Assembly (NCBI RefSeq): GCF_003991875.1
Contig: NZ_CP031423.1
Location: forward strand, 1,488,001 to 1,552,000
Direction: 5' to 3'
DNA: 64,000 bases
Source of the DNA: Microbacterium lemovicicum
Lineage (GTDB): Bacteria > Actinomycetota > Actinomycetes > Actinomycetales > Microbacteriaceae
Below, in pieces: positions 25,814 through 34,948 of this stretch. The notes under the pieces are model-generated. The model saw only the letters and a list, made by a program, of their open reading frames with translations. It did no database searches and was not told the origin of the DNA. Numbering within the stretch: the first letter of the stretch is position 1; each line of letters begins with the position of its first letter. The position numbers and the translations under genes were made by a program.

Positions 25814-26413
25814 TCAGACCGCGATGGTCCAGCCATAACGATTGTGAAGCGCCTGCGCGACCCGGAGGAAGCGTGCGGGATCGAGCGCCGCGGCCTCGCG
25901 TCGCATCCCGGCCTCGTGCACGCTGTAGATCTGCTCGACGTCGACCCATGACGGACGTCCCGCCGGATCCCACTCCCCCGACCCGATCGACAGGAAGTCG
26001 CGGCTGCCGTCGTGCGCCTTGCTCGTCAGCCGGACGGCATAGACGCGATCCGCGGTGTGCCGCCCGATGATGAGCACGGGCCGGTCCTTGCCGCGGCCGT
26101 CGTTCTCCTCGTACGGCACCCACGTCCACACGACCTCGCCGGCGTCGGGGTCGCCGTCGGGGTGGGGCGTGTACTCGATGCGGAGTCCGCCGCGCGCGGG
26201 CGGCGCGACCTCCACGGTCGCAGATTCGGATGCTGCACCACGGCCGGCCGGCGTGGCGGGAGTCCGCCGCGGGCCCGGGGCCGCAGCATCCGTCCGCAGT
26301 CTCGCCTTCGGCGCCCTCGTGCCGGTCGGAGCGCTGTCCGCGCCTCGCGTTGCGGAGCTCACGACGTCCAGGACGCGGGAGAGGATGCCGGCCCAGCCGC
26401 GTCGCTCTGTCAC
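25814..26413 (-). CDS. PemK/MazF family protein (no antitoxin visible)
   Basis: The C-terminal 110 residues match the MazF/PemK fold: GEVVWTWVPYEE, then GKDRPVLIIGR and VYAVRLTSK. MazF toxins are sequence-specific RNases. Here the domain follows a 75-residue low-complexity Ala/Pro/Arg-rich segment, and there is no small antitoxin gene directly upstream, so a classical toxin-antitoxin operon is unlikely. It may be one of the domesticated, single PemK-like genes found in actinobacteria. It starts with GTG at 26413. Confidence 0.8.
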   Translation of the reverse strand: MTERRGWAGILSRVLDVVSSATRGADSAPTGTRAPKARLRTDAAAPGPRRTPATPAGRGAASESATVEVAPPARGGLRIEYTPHPDGDPDAGEVVWTWVPYEENDGRGKDRPVLIIGRHTADRVYAVRLTSKAHDGSRDFLSIGSGEWDPAGRPSWVDVEQIYSVHEAGMRREAAALDPARFLRVAQALHNRYGWTIAV

Positions 26414-26449
26414 ACTCTCAACCTAGCCGCCGTCGTCTCCCGGGCACGC

Positions 26450-26482
26450 GGAAGGGCGCCGCGGTCGCCCGCGACGCCCTCC
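26450..26482 (-). terminator. Terminator after the ammonium transporter
   Basis: On the minus strand GGAGGGCG-t-CGCGG and CCGCG-g-CGCCCTtCC pair around a GCGA loop, 13 nt after the amt stop codon. Confidence 0.7.
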
Positions 26483-26495
26483 GTGTCTTCGTGTG

Positions 26496-27764
26496 TCAGT
26501 CGCGCGCGTCGGAGAGGACGTAGCCCTCTTCGCCGTGGACGACGGTGTCGATGCCGGCGATCTCGTCCTCGTTCTTGACGCGGAAGCCGATCGTCTTCTG
26601 GATGATCCAGCCGATGACGAAGGCGAGCACGAACGAGTAGATCAGCACCGAGAAGGCGGCGATCGCCTGGACGAGCAGCTGCGTGCCGTCGCCACCGAGG
26701 AACAGACCGGTGCCGTTGGCGAAGAAGCCGAGGTACAGCGTTCCGATGAGACCGCCGACGAGGTGGATGCCCACGACATCGAGCGAGTCGTCGAAGCCGA
26801 GCTTGAACTTCAGCTCGATCGCGAGGGCGCAGACGGCGCCGGCGACGATGCCGAGGAGGATCGCCCAGACCGGCTGCAGCGAGGCGCAGGCGGGGGTGAT
26901 GGCGACGAGACCCGCGACAGCGCCCGAGGCGGCACCGACCGAGGTGGGCTTGCCGTCCTTGATCTTCTCGACGACGAGCCACGCCAGCAGGGCTGCGGCG
27001 GGAGCGGCGATCGTGTTGACGAAGGCGAGTGCGGCGGTGCCGTCGGCGGCGAGCTCGGAGCCGGCGTTGAAGCCGAACCAGCCGAACCACAGCAGACCGG
27101 CGCCGAGGAGCACGAACGGCGGGTTGTGCGGGACGGCGATGCCCTTCTGGAAGCCGACGCGCTTGCCGAGCACCAGGGCGAGAGCCAGGGCTGCGGCACC
27201 GGCGTTGATGTGCACCGCGGTGCCGCCGGCGAAGTCGATCGCCCCGACGCCGAAGGCCTCCTGAAGGCCGTAGGTGATCCAGCCGCCGTAGGCGAAGCTG
27301 CCGTCATCGGCCAGGCCGAAGTTGAAGACCCAGCTGGCGACCGGGAAGTAGACGATGGTGGCCCACAGGCCGGCGAAGATCATCCAGGCGCCGAACTTGG
27401 CACGGTCGGCGATGGCGCCGGAGACGAGGGCGACGGTGATGATCGCGAAGGTGGCCTGGAACGCGACGAAGGCCAGCGGCGGGTACGCGGCCCCCTCCGG
27501 CGTCTCCAGCAGGCTCTCGAGCCCGAGGGCCGAGAAGTCGATCGACCACGGGGCGCCGAGTCCGTCGGCCGACGGGAACGCGATCGCGTAGCCGTACAGC
27601 ACCCAGAGGACGCCGATGAGGCCCATGGCCCCGAAGCTGAGCATCATCATGCTGATGACGCTCTTCGCCTTGACCAGTCCGCCGTAGAAGAACGCCAGAC
27701 CCGGCGTCATGAGCAGCACGAGCGCTGCGGCGATCAGGATGAATGCGGTGTTACCTTGATCCAT
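26496..27764 (-). CDS. amt: Ammonium transporter (Amt family)
   Basis: Membrane channel for ammonium uptake. The 422 residues hold eleven membrane helices and the family marks: [16 protein letters not shown] at the start, [18 protein letters not shown] with the first pore His, and [17 protein letters not shown] with the second. The ATG at 27764 has AGAGG 12 nt upstream. No glnK follows, unlike many amt operons; a terminator comes directly after. A GlnR-type box 92 nt upstream suggests nitrogen control. Confidence 0.94.
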   Translation of the reverse strand: MDQGNTAFILIAAALVLLMTPGLAFFYGGLVKAKSVISMMMLSFGAMGLIGVLWVLYGYAIAFPSADGLGAPWSIDFSALGLESLLETPEGAAYPPLAFVAFQATFAIITVALVSGAIADRAKFGAWMIFAGLWATIVYFPVASWVFNFGLADDGSFAYGGWITYGLQEAFGVGAIDFAGGTAVHINAGAAALALALVLGKRVGFQKGIAVPHNPPFVLLGAGLLWFGWFGFNAGSELAADGTAALAFVNTIAAPAAALLAWLVVEKIKDGKPTSVGAASGAVAGLVAITPACASLQPVWAILLGIVAGAVCALAIELKFKLGFDDSLDVVGIHLVGGLIGTLYLGFFANGTGLFLGGDGTQLLVQAIAAFSVLIYSFVLAFVIGWIIQKTIGFRVKNEDEIAGIDTVVHGEEGYVLSDARD

Positions 27765-27855
27765 CTCGGGTGGAACCTCTCTGCAGGGACGCAGTGTTCT
27801 CGCGTCGGGTCCGCCCAGTCTCGGGCCACGGGGTTTCGAGCCGCGTGCAGGTCGT

Positions 27856-27871
27856 GTTTCACGGAGGTTAC
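27856..27871 (-). promoter_or_regulatory. Candidate GlnR box upstream of amt
   Basis: On the minus strand GTAAC-n6-GAAAC (read as GTTTC-n6-GTTAC on the plus strand) fits the half-site pair reported for the nitrogen regulator GlnR. It lies 92 nt before the amt start. A second, weaker set (GAAAC, TTTAC) lies further upstream at about 27885-27902. Confidence 0.6.
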
Positions 27872-27967
27872 GCGGTACGCCCTGGCGTAAACATCGCGTT
27901 TCGCGATGCTGGAGGCGTGCGATCCGACTCACTGAGGAGTGGATGCTGCGGCCGACGCCGCACACGG

Positions 27968-29011
27968 TCACTCGTGCGTGAGCGCCACCAGCCGGGAGAT
28001 CGCGCGGAGGTACTTCTTGCGGTAGCCGCCGCCCAGCATCTCCTCGCCGAAGACCTGGTCGAGCGACGTGCCCGTCGCCCGGATCGGGATCTGCGCGTCG
28101 TACGCGCGGTCGATGAAGGCGACGAGCCGCAGGGCGGCCGCCTGGTCGAGCAGCTGCGTCACGTCGCGGATGCCGATGACGCTGAGGCCGTCCAGCAGAC
28201 GGATGTAGCGGCTGGGGTGCACGGTGGCCAGGTGGGCGATGAGCGCGGCGAACGCGTCATCGGAGACGAGACCGCGGGCCGCGGCATCCGTCATCGCCGC
28301 CTCGTATCCCGCCTCGTCGAGCACCACGGCGTGGCCGTCGATCGCGCGCTGACGGTAATCGGTGCCGTCGATGCGGAGCGTCTCGAAGTGGGCGCTCATG
28401 GCCTGGATCTCGCGGAGGAAGTCCTGCGCGGCGAAGCGGCCCTCGCCGAGCGCGTTCGGCGGGGTGTTGGAGGTCGCGGCGATCTTGGTGCCGCCGGAGA
28501 CGAGCTCGCCGAGGAGACGGGTCATCACCATCGTGTCGCCGGGATCGTCGAGCTCGAACTCGTCGATGCAGAGCAGGTCGGAGCCGCGGAACAGCTCGAC
28601 CGTCTTCTGGTAGCCCAGGGCGCCGACCAAGGCGGTGTACTCGATGAACGAGCCGAAGTACTTCCTGCGCGCCGGCATCGCGTGGTAGATCGAGGCGAGC
28701 AGGTGGGTCTTGCCGACGCCGAAGCCGCCGTCGAGGTAGACGCCGGGCTTGGTCTCGGGCACCTTCTTCGCGCGCCGGAACAGGCCGCCGCCGCGCGGGG
28801 CAGGGGCTCCCGCGCCGGAGAACGCCTGCAGCGTCTCTTTCGTCTCCTGCTGGGAGGGGTACGCGGGGTCGGCGCGGTACGTCTCGAACGTCGCACCGTC
28901 GAACTGCGGCGGCGGCACGAGCGCGGCCACCATGTCGGCACCCGACACGCTCGGCGACAGCTCGGAGAGGCGGATGACACCGGTACGCGCCGAAGTCGGG
29001 GTCGAGGCCAT
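27968..29011 (-). CDS. zapE: Cell division ATPase ZapE (AFG1-like)
   Basis: The 347-residue P-loop ATPase has Walker [12 protein letters not shown], Walker [17 protein letters not shown] and the AFG1 motif [16 protein letters not shown]. In E. coli ZapE binds FtsZ and acts on the division ring under stress; in Actinobacteria the role is inferred. The ATG at 29011 ([10 protein letters not shown]) has AGGA 9 nt upstream. Divergent from the sulfurtransferase gene. Confidence 0.9.
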   Translation of the reverse strand: MASTPTSARTGVIRLSELSPSVSGADMVAALVPPPQFDGATFETYRADPAYPSQQETKETLQAFSGAGAPAPRGGGLFRRAKKVPETKPGVYLDGGFGVGKTHLLASIYHAMPARRKYFGSFIEYTALVGALGYQKTVELFRGSDLLCIDEFELDDPGDTMVMTRLLGELVSGGTKIAATSNTPPNALGEGRFAAQDFLREIQAMSAHFETLRIDGTDYRQRAIDGHAVVLDEAGYEAAMTDAAARGLVSDDAFAALIAHLATVHPSRYIRLLDGLSVIGIRDVTQLLDQAAALRLVAFIDRAYDAQIPIRATGTSLDQVFGEEMLGGGYRKKYLRAISRLVALTHE

Positions 29012-29143
29012 GAGACCGTCCTGTGTCGCTGTCTTACTGTGCGGATGCGCGTCCGCCGCGAGCGCATAGGGTCGAAGGGACGGTGTCAACCCTACGCCGT
29101 TCCATCGGCGCACCCTCCGCGTCAGCGCATCAGGAGATCCCCC

Positions 29144-30046
29144 ATGACCGTCGAGACCGACACCTCTTCCGGCAAGTTCGCCGAGTACGCCCATCCCGAG
29201 CGTCTCGTCACCGGGGACTGGCTGCAGGAGCGCCTCGCTGCGCCCGGCCTCGTCGTGGTCGAATCCGATGAAGACGTGCTGCTCTACGAGACCGGGCACA
29301 TCCCCGGCGCGGTCAAGGTCGACTGGCACACCGAGCTCAACGACCCCGTGGTGCGCGATTACGTCGACGGCGCCGGATTCGCCGAGCTGATGAGCCGCAA
29401 GGGCATCTCCCGCGACGACACGGTCGTCATCTACGGCGACAAGAACAACTGGTGGGCCGCCTACGCCCTGTGGGTGTTCTCGCTGTTCGGCCACGAGGAC
29501 GTGCGGCTGCTCGACGGCGGCCGCGACAAGTGGATAGCCGAGGGCCGCCCGCTGACGACGGATGCCACGACACGCCCTGCGGCGGAGTACCCGGTCGTCG
29601 AGCGCGACGACTCGGCCCTCCGCGCCTACAAGGAGGACGTGCTCGCGCACCTGGGCAAGCCGCTCATCGACGTGCGCTCGCCGGAGGAGTACTCGGGTGA
29701 GCGCACCTCCGCCCCGGCTTACCCCGAAGAGGGCGCGCTGCGCGCCGGGCACATCCCCTCCGCGCAGAGCGTGCCGTGGGCCAAGGCCGTGGCCGAGGAC
29801 GGCGGCTTCAGGTCGCGCGCCGAGCTCGACGCGATCTACCGGGACGGCGCCGGCCTGCGCGACGGCGATGAGATCGTTGCCTACTGTCGCATCGGCGAGC
29901 GCTCCAGCCACACGTGGTTCGTGCTGCAGCACCTGCTCGGCTTCGACGGCGTCCGCAACTACGACGGCTCGTGGACGGAGTGGGGCAGCGCCGTGCGCGT
30001 GCCGATCGCGGTCGGCAGTGAGCCCGGCGAGGTCCCCACCGTCTAG
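29144..30046 (+). CDS. sseA: Sulfurtransferase, tandem rhodanese (SseA-like)
   Basis: Two rhodanese domains in 300 residues: an inactive N-terminal one ([20 protein letters not shown]) and an active C-terminal one with the catalytic Cys in [15 protein letters not shown] near residue 248. It matches the actinobacterial SseA group, which transfers sulfur from thiosulfate or 3-mercaptopyruvate. The SufE-like gene downstream is its usual partner, also in Mycobacterium (Rv3283-Rv3284). The ATG at 29144 follows AGGAG closely. Confidence 0.92.
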   Translation: MTVETDTSSGKFAEYAHPERLVTGDWLQERLAAPGLVVVESDEDVLLYETGHIPGAVKVDWHTELNDPVVRDYVDGAGFAELMSRKGISRDDTVVIYGDKNNWWAAYALWVFSLFGHEDVRLLDGGRDKWIAEGRPLTTDATTRPAAEYPVVERDDSALRAYKEDVLAHLGKPLIDVRSPEEYSGERTSAPAYPEEGALRAGHIPSAQSVPWAKAVAEDGGFRSRAELDAIYRDGAGLRDGDEIVAYCRIGERSSHTWFVLQHLLGFDGVRNYDGSWTEWGSAVRVPIAVGSEPGEVPTV

Positions 30047-30084
30047 GTCGCTCGCCGCGCTCGCCCCGCTCGACCTTTCGCGAG

Positions 30085-30168
30085 ACGTCGCAACACGCCG
30101 CGCCCTCGCGGCCCGTCGCGGCGTGTTGCGACGTTTCGGCAGCGCCGCTAGCGCGAGCGAGCCGAAAC
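30085..30168. repeat. REP-like compound inverted repeat
   Basis: An 18-bp perfect stem (30085-30102 with 30117-30134, loop 14 nt) is followed by a second pair, GTTTCGGC (30133-30140) with GCCGAAAC (30161-30168). It fills the 135-nt gap between the sulfurtransferase and SufE genes and contains no T-run. Confidence 0.75.
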
Positions 30169-30190
30169 GCGGCGTGGGAGAATGGAACCG

Positions 30191-30628
30191 ATGTCCGAGA
30201 CCCCTGTCCCCCCCGTCCTCGCCGAGATCCGCGACGACTTCCTGGCCCTCCCTGAACCGGAGCGGCTGCAGCTGCTGCTGGAGTTCGCCGGTGAGCTGCC
30301 CGACGTCCCGGAGCGATACGAGGGTCACCCCGAGATGTACGAGCGCGTCGCCGAGTGCCAGTCGCCGGTCTTCATCGTGCTGGCTGTCGAGGACGGCATC
30401 GTCCAGATGCACGCGACCGCCCCGATGGAGGCGCCGACCACCCGCGGCTTCGCCAGCATCCTCGTGCAGGGACTGTCCGGCCTGACGGCGGAAGAAGTCC
30501 TCGCCGTGCCGTCCGACTACCCGCTCACCATCGGGCTGACCCGCGCCGTCTCGCCGCTGCGCATCGCCGGCATGACGGGCATGCTCCGCCGGGCGCAGCG
30601 CCAGGTCGCGGCGGCCGTCGCCGCCTGA
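30191..30628 (+). CDS. SufE family protein
   Basis: The 145-residue protein has the SufE pattern RLQLLLEFAGELPDVPE and the sulfur-accepting Cys in ECQSPVFIV. It would take persulfide sulfur; with the sulfurtransferase upstream and no cysteine desulfurase nearby, that sulfurtransferase is the likely donor. I chose the ATG at 30191 (MSETPVPPVL), where GGAG lies 9 nt upstream, over the ATG at 30182, which lies directly against it. Confidence 0.88.
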   Translation: MSETPVPPVLAEIRDDFLALPEPERLQLLLEFAGELPDVPERYEGHPEMYERVAECQSPVFIVLAVEDGIVQMHATAPMEAPTTRGFASILVQGLSGLTAEEVLAVPSDYPLTIGLTRAVSPLRIAGMTGMLRRAQRQVAAAVAA

Positions 30629-30640
30629 CGACGTCGGGCG

Positions 30641-31852
30641 TCACTCCCCGGACGGACCGCGCAGCCCCTGACGGTCGAGCCAGTCGGTGATCGTGCGCGT
30701 CCACCGGTCCTGGTCGTAGTTCCACAGCTTCGTGTGGCGCGCGACCTCGAACACGTCGAGCTCGACGAGATCCGGTCGTGCCTCCGCCAGGAGGTGCGAC
30801 GCGTCGGAGGGCACGAATCCGTCGTCGTCCGAATGCAGGATGAGAGTCGGATGCCGCAGCTCTCCTGCCCGCGAGACCACATCCAAGGCGTCGAAGGGGA
30901 TGGGTGTGCGCGACCCCGCGATCCGCGACGACCACCGGTTCTTGAGCGCTCCGACCGCCAGCTCCGGGATCGGCGCGGGAAGCTTCAGCTGCCGCGCCTG
31001 GTAGTCCAGCACCGTGCGCCAGTCGACGACGGGCGATTCGAGCACGATGCCGGCGACAGCGTCGGCGTGCGATGACGACAGGGCGAGCTGGAGCACGATC
31101 GCGCCGCCCATCGACCACCCCATGAGGATGATGCGCTGCGCGCCCCGCCTCCGGGCGAAGCCGAGCGCGGCGTCCACGTCCCGCCACTCCGTCGCACCCA
31201 GGCCGTAGGTGCCCGACCGGCTGCGCGGCGCCTCGCCGTCGTTGCGGTACGACACCACGAGGGTCGAGATGCCTGCTGCGTGGAAGACCGGCACCGCGCG
31301 GAGGCACTCGGATCGGGTCGTGCCGCGGCCGTGGACCTGGATGACCCACGTCGTGGCGTCCTCGACAGGGAAGAGCCAGGCCGGGCACGGGCCGATCGGC
31401 GTGCCGACGAGCTCCGAGGTGAACGGCAGCTGCAGCTCCTCCGGCTGGGAGAAGTACCAGCCCGAGAAGGCGGCCTCGGCGGCGAGGTGCGACCCCTCCG
31501 GAACGTGGGTCAGCAGTTTGCGCTTGACCACCTGCGCGTCCTCCGACAGCACGGAGCCGACCTTCAGGTACTGCTGGGTCCCGGTGACGAACAGCCCGTA
31601 CCGGCCGGGCAGCACGGTGTCGGCCGTGCGGGACAGCGAGATGGTCTGGGCCGCGGCATCCAATCCCCGGAGGATCGTGTCGGGCTGACGCGGCGCGGGG
31701 GTGACGACGCGGCGCGCGACGCGCACGGAGACCAGGCCCATCGCGGTGAGGACGAAGACGAGGGCGGCGCCCAGGGCTCCCAGCGCCGCGGAGATGCCGG
31801 TGAGGAGCTGTGGGGAGGGGCCGTGCGATGCGGCGCGCCTGGGGTGGACCAT
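30641..31852 (-). CDS. Alpha/beta hydrolase, membrane-anchored
   Basis: The 403-residue protein has one N-terminal membrane helix (GALGAALVFVLTAMGLVSVRV) and a hydrolase fold with oxyanion region QVHGRGTTRSECL, nucleophile Ser in GWSMGGA, acid in LHSDDDGFVPSD and His in ARHTKLWNYD. All three triad residues are present. The substrate is unknown; similar actinobacterial proteins are annotated as peptidases or lipases only by fold. Its start is 25 nt from the divergent DUF3000 start. Confidence 0.85.
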   Translation of the reverse strand: MVHPRRAASHGPSPQLLTGISAALGALGAALVFVLTAMGLVSVRVARRVVTPAPRQPDTILRGLDAAAQTISLSRTADTVLPGRYGLFVTGTQQYLKVGSVLSEDAQVVKRKLLTHVPEGSHLAAEAAFSGWYFSQPEELQLPFTSELVGTPIGPCPAWLFPVEDATTWVIQVHGRGTTRSECLRAVPVFHAAGISTLVVSYRNDGEAPRSRSGTYGLGATEWRDVDAALGFARRRGAQRIILMGWSMGGAIVLQLALSSSHADAVAGIVLESPVVDWRTVLDYQARQLKLPAPIPELAVGALKNRWSSRIAGSRTPIPFDALDVVSRAGELRHPTLILHSDDDGFVPSDASHLLAEARPDLVELDVFEVARHTKLWNYDQDRWTRTITDWLDRQGLRGPSGE

Positions 31853-31877
31853 CGAGGCCCCAGCCTAGTCTGTCGAC

Positions 31878-32468
31878 GTGGCTGAGCATGGTCGACCGAC
31901 GACTCCCTCGCCGTTCGATCTCGCCGTCGAGGAGGTCCGGAACACGTTGTTCCGCGACGACCTCGTCGTCCGCGAGATCCCGGCGCCCTCGGGGGTCGCC
32001 CCGCACGCCCTCGCCATCGCCGGAGACATCCGGCCTGAGGCGGAGGGCGCGGACTCGCCCTACGGCACCGGGCGGCTGATCCTGCTGCACGATCCGGAGG
32101 AGCCGTCCGCGTGGGGCGGCGCCTGGCGCATCGTCTGCTTCGCGCAGGCCCCCCTCGAGACCGAGATCGGCACCGACCCGATGCTCGCCGATGTCGCGTG
32201 GTCGTGGCTGATCGACGCCCTGGATTCGCGCCGCGCGGAGTACGACTCCGCCTCCGGCACCGCGACCAAGACGCTCTCGAAGGGCTTCGGCACGCTGGAG
32301 GAGGAAGGCGAGGGAGCCCAGATCGAGCTTCGCGCGTCGTGGACTCCGTCGGGTAGTCTCGCTCCGCACGTGGAGGCTTGGGCCGAACTCGTGTGCATGC
32401 TCGGGGGACTCCCTCCCGGCTCAGAAGGGATCGCAGTGCTCGGTTCGCACAGGTCGGCGCGTGGCTGA
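31878..32468 (+). CDS. DUF3000 family protein
   Basis: A 196-residue actinobacterial protein with the family start (FDLAVEEVRNTLFRDDLVVREIPAP), PYGTGRLILLHDPEEP, AWSWLIDAL and the C-terminal SWTPSG...HVEAWAELVCMLGGLPP. The role is unknown. It overlaps the RNase D gene by 8 nt, the same order as Mycobacterium Rv2680-Rv2681, so a link to RNA processing is possible but unproven. GTG start. Confidence 0.9.
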   Translation: MAEHGRPTTPSPFDLAVEEVRNTLFRDDLVVREIPAPSGVAPHALAIAGDIRPEAEGADSPYGTGRLILLHDPEEPSAWGGAWRIVCFAQAPLETEIGTDPMLADVAWSWLIDALDSRRAEYDSASGTATKTLSKGFGTLEEEGEGAQIELRASWTPSGSLAPHVEAWAELVCMLGGLPPGSEGIAVLGSHRSARG

Positions 32469-33663
32469 CTACACCGTCATCGCCGACCGGCAGGGCCTGC
32501 AGGACGCCGCCGATGCGCTGTCGCGCGGCACCGGGCCCGTGGCCGTCGACGTGGAGCGCGCGTCCGGCTTCCGCTACTCGCAGCGGGCCTATCTCATCCA
32601 GGTCTTCCGCCGCGACGCCGGCGTCTTCCTCATCGATCCCCCGGCCGTCGGCGACCTCTCTCCGCTGCAGCGCGCGATCGGCGAGGACGAATGGGTCCTG
32701 CACGCCGCGAGCCAGGACCTGCCCTCGCTTCGCGAGCTCGACCTCATGCCGCCCGTGATCTTCGACACCGAGCTGGCGGCCCGGCTCCTCGGCCACGACC
32801 GCGTCGGCCTCGGGGCGGTCGTCGAGACGACCCTCGGCATCACCCTGGCCAAGGAGCACTCTGCGGCCGACTGGTCGACGCGTCCCCTGCCGCAGTCGTG
32901 GCTGGAGTACGCCGCGCTCGATGTGGTCCACCTCATCGATGTGCGCGACGCCCTCGTGGCGGAGCTCGCCGACCAGGACAAGACGGGGCTTGCCGCCGAG
33001 GAGTTCGAGGCGGTGCGCGTGCGCGAGCCGCGGGCGCCGCGCGAGGAGCCCTGGCGGCGCCTCAGCGGACTCCACACGGTGCGCGGGCGCCGCAACCTCG
33101 CCGTCGCGCGGGCGCTGTGGACAGCGCGCGAGGAGTACGCGCGCGCCGAGGACGTCTCCCCCGGGCGGCTCGTGCCCGACCGCGCCCTCGTGGCCGCCGT
33201 GCTGGCCGAGCCGGCGTCGAAGCAGGATCTCGCCCGCATCAAGGAATTCACGGGCCGGGCGAGCCGGACGCAGCTCGACCGCTGGTGGGCCGCCATCGAG
33301 ACGGGTCGCGCCACCGACGAGCTCCCGCCGGAGCGCGCACCGGGCACGGGTGACTCCTTCCCGCCGCCGCGCGCGTGGGCCGACCGCAACCCCGCCGCCG
33401 ACGCGCGCCTCAAGTCCGCGCGCGCGGCGGTCGAGGCGCGGGCCGAAGAGCTGCACATGCCGACCGAGAACCTGCTCACCCCCGACCTCCTGCGCCGTGT
33501 CGCGTGGGCCCCCCCGGCGGACGGGGACGCAGCATCCATCGGCGACGCCCTCGCAGAATCGGGTGCACGACGGTGGCAGATTGCGCAGACTGCACAGCTG
33601 ATCGCGCAAGCCTTTGTCGATTCCGTGCAAGAGGCCGCGACGGCTCCGGACGACGCCTCGTAG
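32461..33663 (+). CDS. rnd: Ribonuclease D (DEDDy exonuclease with HRDC domain)
   Basis: 3'-5' exoribonuclease for trimming structured RNAs. The exonuclease domain shows ExoI AVDVERASGFRY, ExoII ASQDLPSLREL and ExoIII WLEYAALDVVHLIDV, i.e. the acidic residues and Tyr of DEDDy enzymes. An HRDC domain lies near residues 205-285, followed by a second, divergent helical part. The GTG at 32461 is inside the end of the DUF3000 gene. Confidence 0.92.
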   Translation: MADYTVIADRQGLQDAADALSRGTGPVAVDVERASGFRYSQRAYLIQVFRRDAGVFLIDPPAVGDLSPLQRAIGEDEWVLHAASQDLPSLRELDLMPPVIFDTELAARLLGHDRVGLGAVVETTLGITLAKEHSAADWSTRPLPQSWLEYAALDVVHLIDVRDALVAELADQDKTGLAAEEFEAVRVREPRAPREEPWRRLSGLHTVRGRRNLAVARALWTAREEYARAEDVSPGRLVPDRALVAAVLAEPASKQDLARIKEFTGRASRTQLDRWWAAIETGRATDELPPERAPGTGDSFPPPRAWADRNPAADARLKSARAAVEARAEELHMPTENLLTPDLLRRVAWAPPADGDAASIGDALAESGARRWQIAQTAQLIAQAFVDSVQEAATAPDDAS

Positions 33664-33736
33664 GTTCGCTCCAACCGATTCCGAGCGCCCGAGGCCCGAT
33701 CCTAGGCTGGCTGCATTCCCTAGTTTTGGAGGCAGA

Positions 33737-34942
33737 GTGGCCGAGATCTCTGACGTCTTCTTCGTCGATGGCATGCGCACACCGTTCGGGCGCGCGGGTG
33801 AGAAGGGCATGTACTGGAACACCCGCGCCGATGACCTCGTCGTCAAGACGATCATCGGGGTGATGGAGCGCAACCCCGCCGTGCCCGGCGACCTGGTCGA
33901 CGACGTCGCGATCGCGGCGACGACGCAGCAGGGCGACCAGGGACTCACCCTCGGGCGCACGGCGGCGATCCTCGCCGGTCTGCCTCAGAGCGTGCCCGGG
34001 TTCGCGATCGACCGCATGTGCGCCGGCGCCATGACGAGCGTCACGACCATGGCGGGCTCGATCGGCATGGGCATGTACGACGTCGCCCTGGCCGGCGGCG
34101 TCGAGCACATGGGCCGTCACCCCCTCGGCGGTGACGCCGACCCGAACCCCCGCTTCCTCACCGAGAAGCTCGTGAGCGCCGACGCCCTCAACATGGGCGT
34201 CACCGCCGAGCGCATCCACGACCGGTTCCCGCACCTGACGAAGGAGCGCGCCGACCGGTTCGGCATGCTGAGCCAGCACAAGGCGCAGGCCGCCTACGAC
34301 GCCGGCCGCTTCCAGCCCGACCTCGTGCCCGTGGCCATCACCGACGCGCAGGGCGCGTGGGGTCTCGCCACCGAGGACGAGGGCCGCCGGCCCCAGACCA
34401 CGATGGAGGGTCTCGCCGAGCTGAAGACGCCCTTCCGCCCGCACGGGCGCGTCACGGCCGGCACCTCGTCGCCGCTGACGGACGGCGCGACGATGAGCAT
34501 CCTCGCCGGCGGTGGCGCCGTCAAGGAGCTGGGCCTCGCGCCCAAGATGAAGCTCACGTCGTTCGCGTTCGCCGGCGTCGCGCCCGAGATCATGGGCATC
34601 GGACCGATCCCCTCCACGGAGAAGGCTCTGCGCAAGGCCGGGCTCACCATCTCCGACATCGGCCTCTTCGAGCTCAACGAGGCCTTCGCCGTGCAGACGA
34701 TCTCGCTGCTCGACCACTTCGGCATCGCCGACGACGATCCGCGCGTGAACCCCTGGGGCGGCGCGATCGCTCTCGGACACCCGCTGGCCGCCTCCGGTGT
34801 GCGCCTCATGATCCAGCTCGCGGCCCAGTTCGCAGAGCGTCCCGACGTCCGCTACGGCCTCACCGCCATGTGCGTGGGACTCGGACAGGGCGGCTCCGTC
34901 ATCTGGGAGAACCCCCACTTCGACGGCAAGAAGCGCAAGTAA
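33737..34942 (+). CDS. Acetyl-CoA acyltransferase (thiolase)
   Basis: Beta-oxidation thiolase of 401 residues. Active-site Cys is C95 in DRMCAGAMTS; the second site shows FELNEAFAVQ, GGAIALGHPLAASG and the second Cys in MCVGLGQGGS. The GTG at 33737 has GGAGG 5 nt upstream. It is followed after 6 nt by the multifunctional FadJ/FadB-like gene: together they form the fatty-acid oxidation trifunctional unit, as with FadA-FadB. Confidence 0.94.
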   Translation: MAEISDVFFVDGMRTPFGRAGEKGMYWNTRADDLVVKTIIGVMERNPAVPGDLVDDVAIAATTQQGDQGLTLGRTAAILAGLPQSVPGFAIDRMCAGAMTSVTTMAGSIGMGMYDVALAGGVEHMGRHPLGGDADPNPRFLTEKLVSADALNMGVTAERIHDRFPHLTKERADRFGMLSQHKAQAAYDAGRFQPDLVPVAITDAQGAWGLATEDEGRRPQTTMEGLAELKTPFRPHGRVTAGTSSPLTDGATMSILAGGGAVKELGLAPKMKLTSFAFAGVAPEIMGIGPIPSTEKALRKAGLTISDIGLFELNEAFAVQTISLLDHFGIADDDPRVNPWGGAIALGHPLAASGVRLMIQLAAQFAERPDVRYGLTAMCVGLGQGGSVIWENPHFDGKKRK

Positions 34943-34948
34943 GGGGCG

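Noticed and set aside
25525..25836. Small membrane protein as the antitoxin of the PemK-like gene
   Set aside because: It lies downstream, has two membrane helices and no DNA-binding motif, unlike known MazE/PemI antitoxins.
30085..30134. Simple terminator after the sulfurtransferase gene
   Set aside because: The stem is long and perfect but is followed by a second inverted repeat rather than a T-run, and lies within a likely operon; a REP-like repeat fits better.
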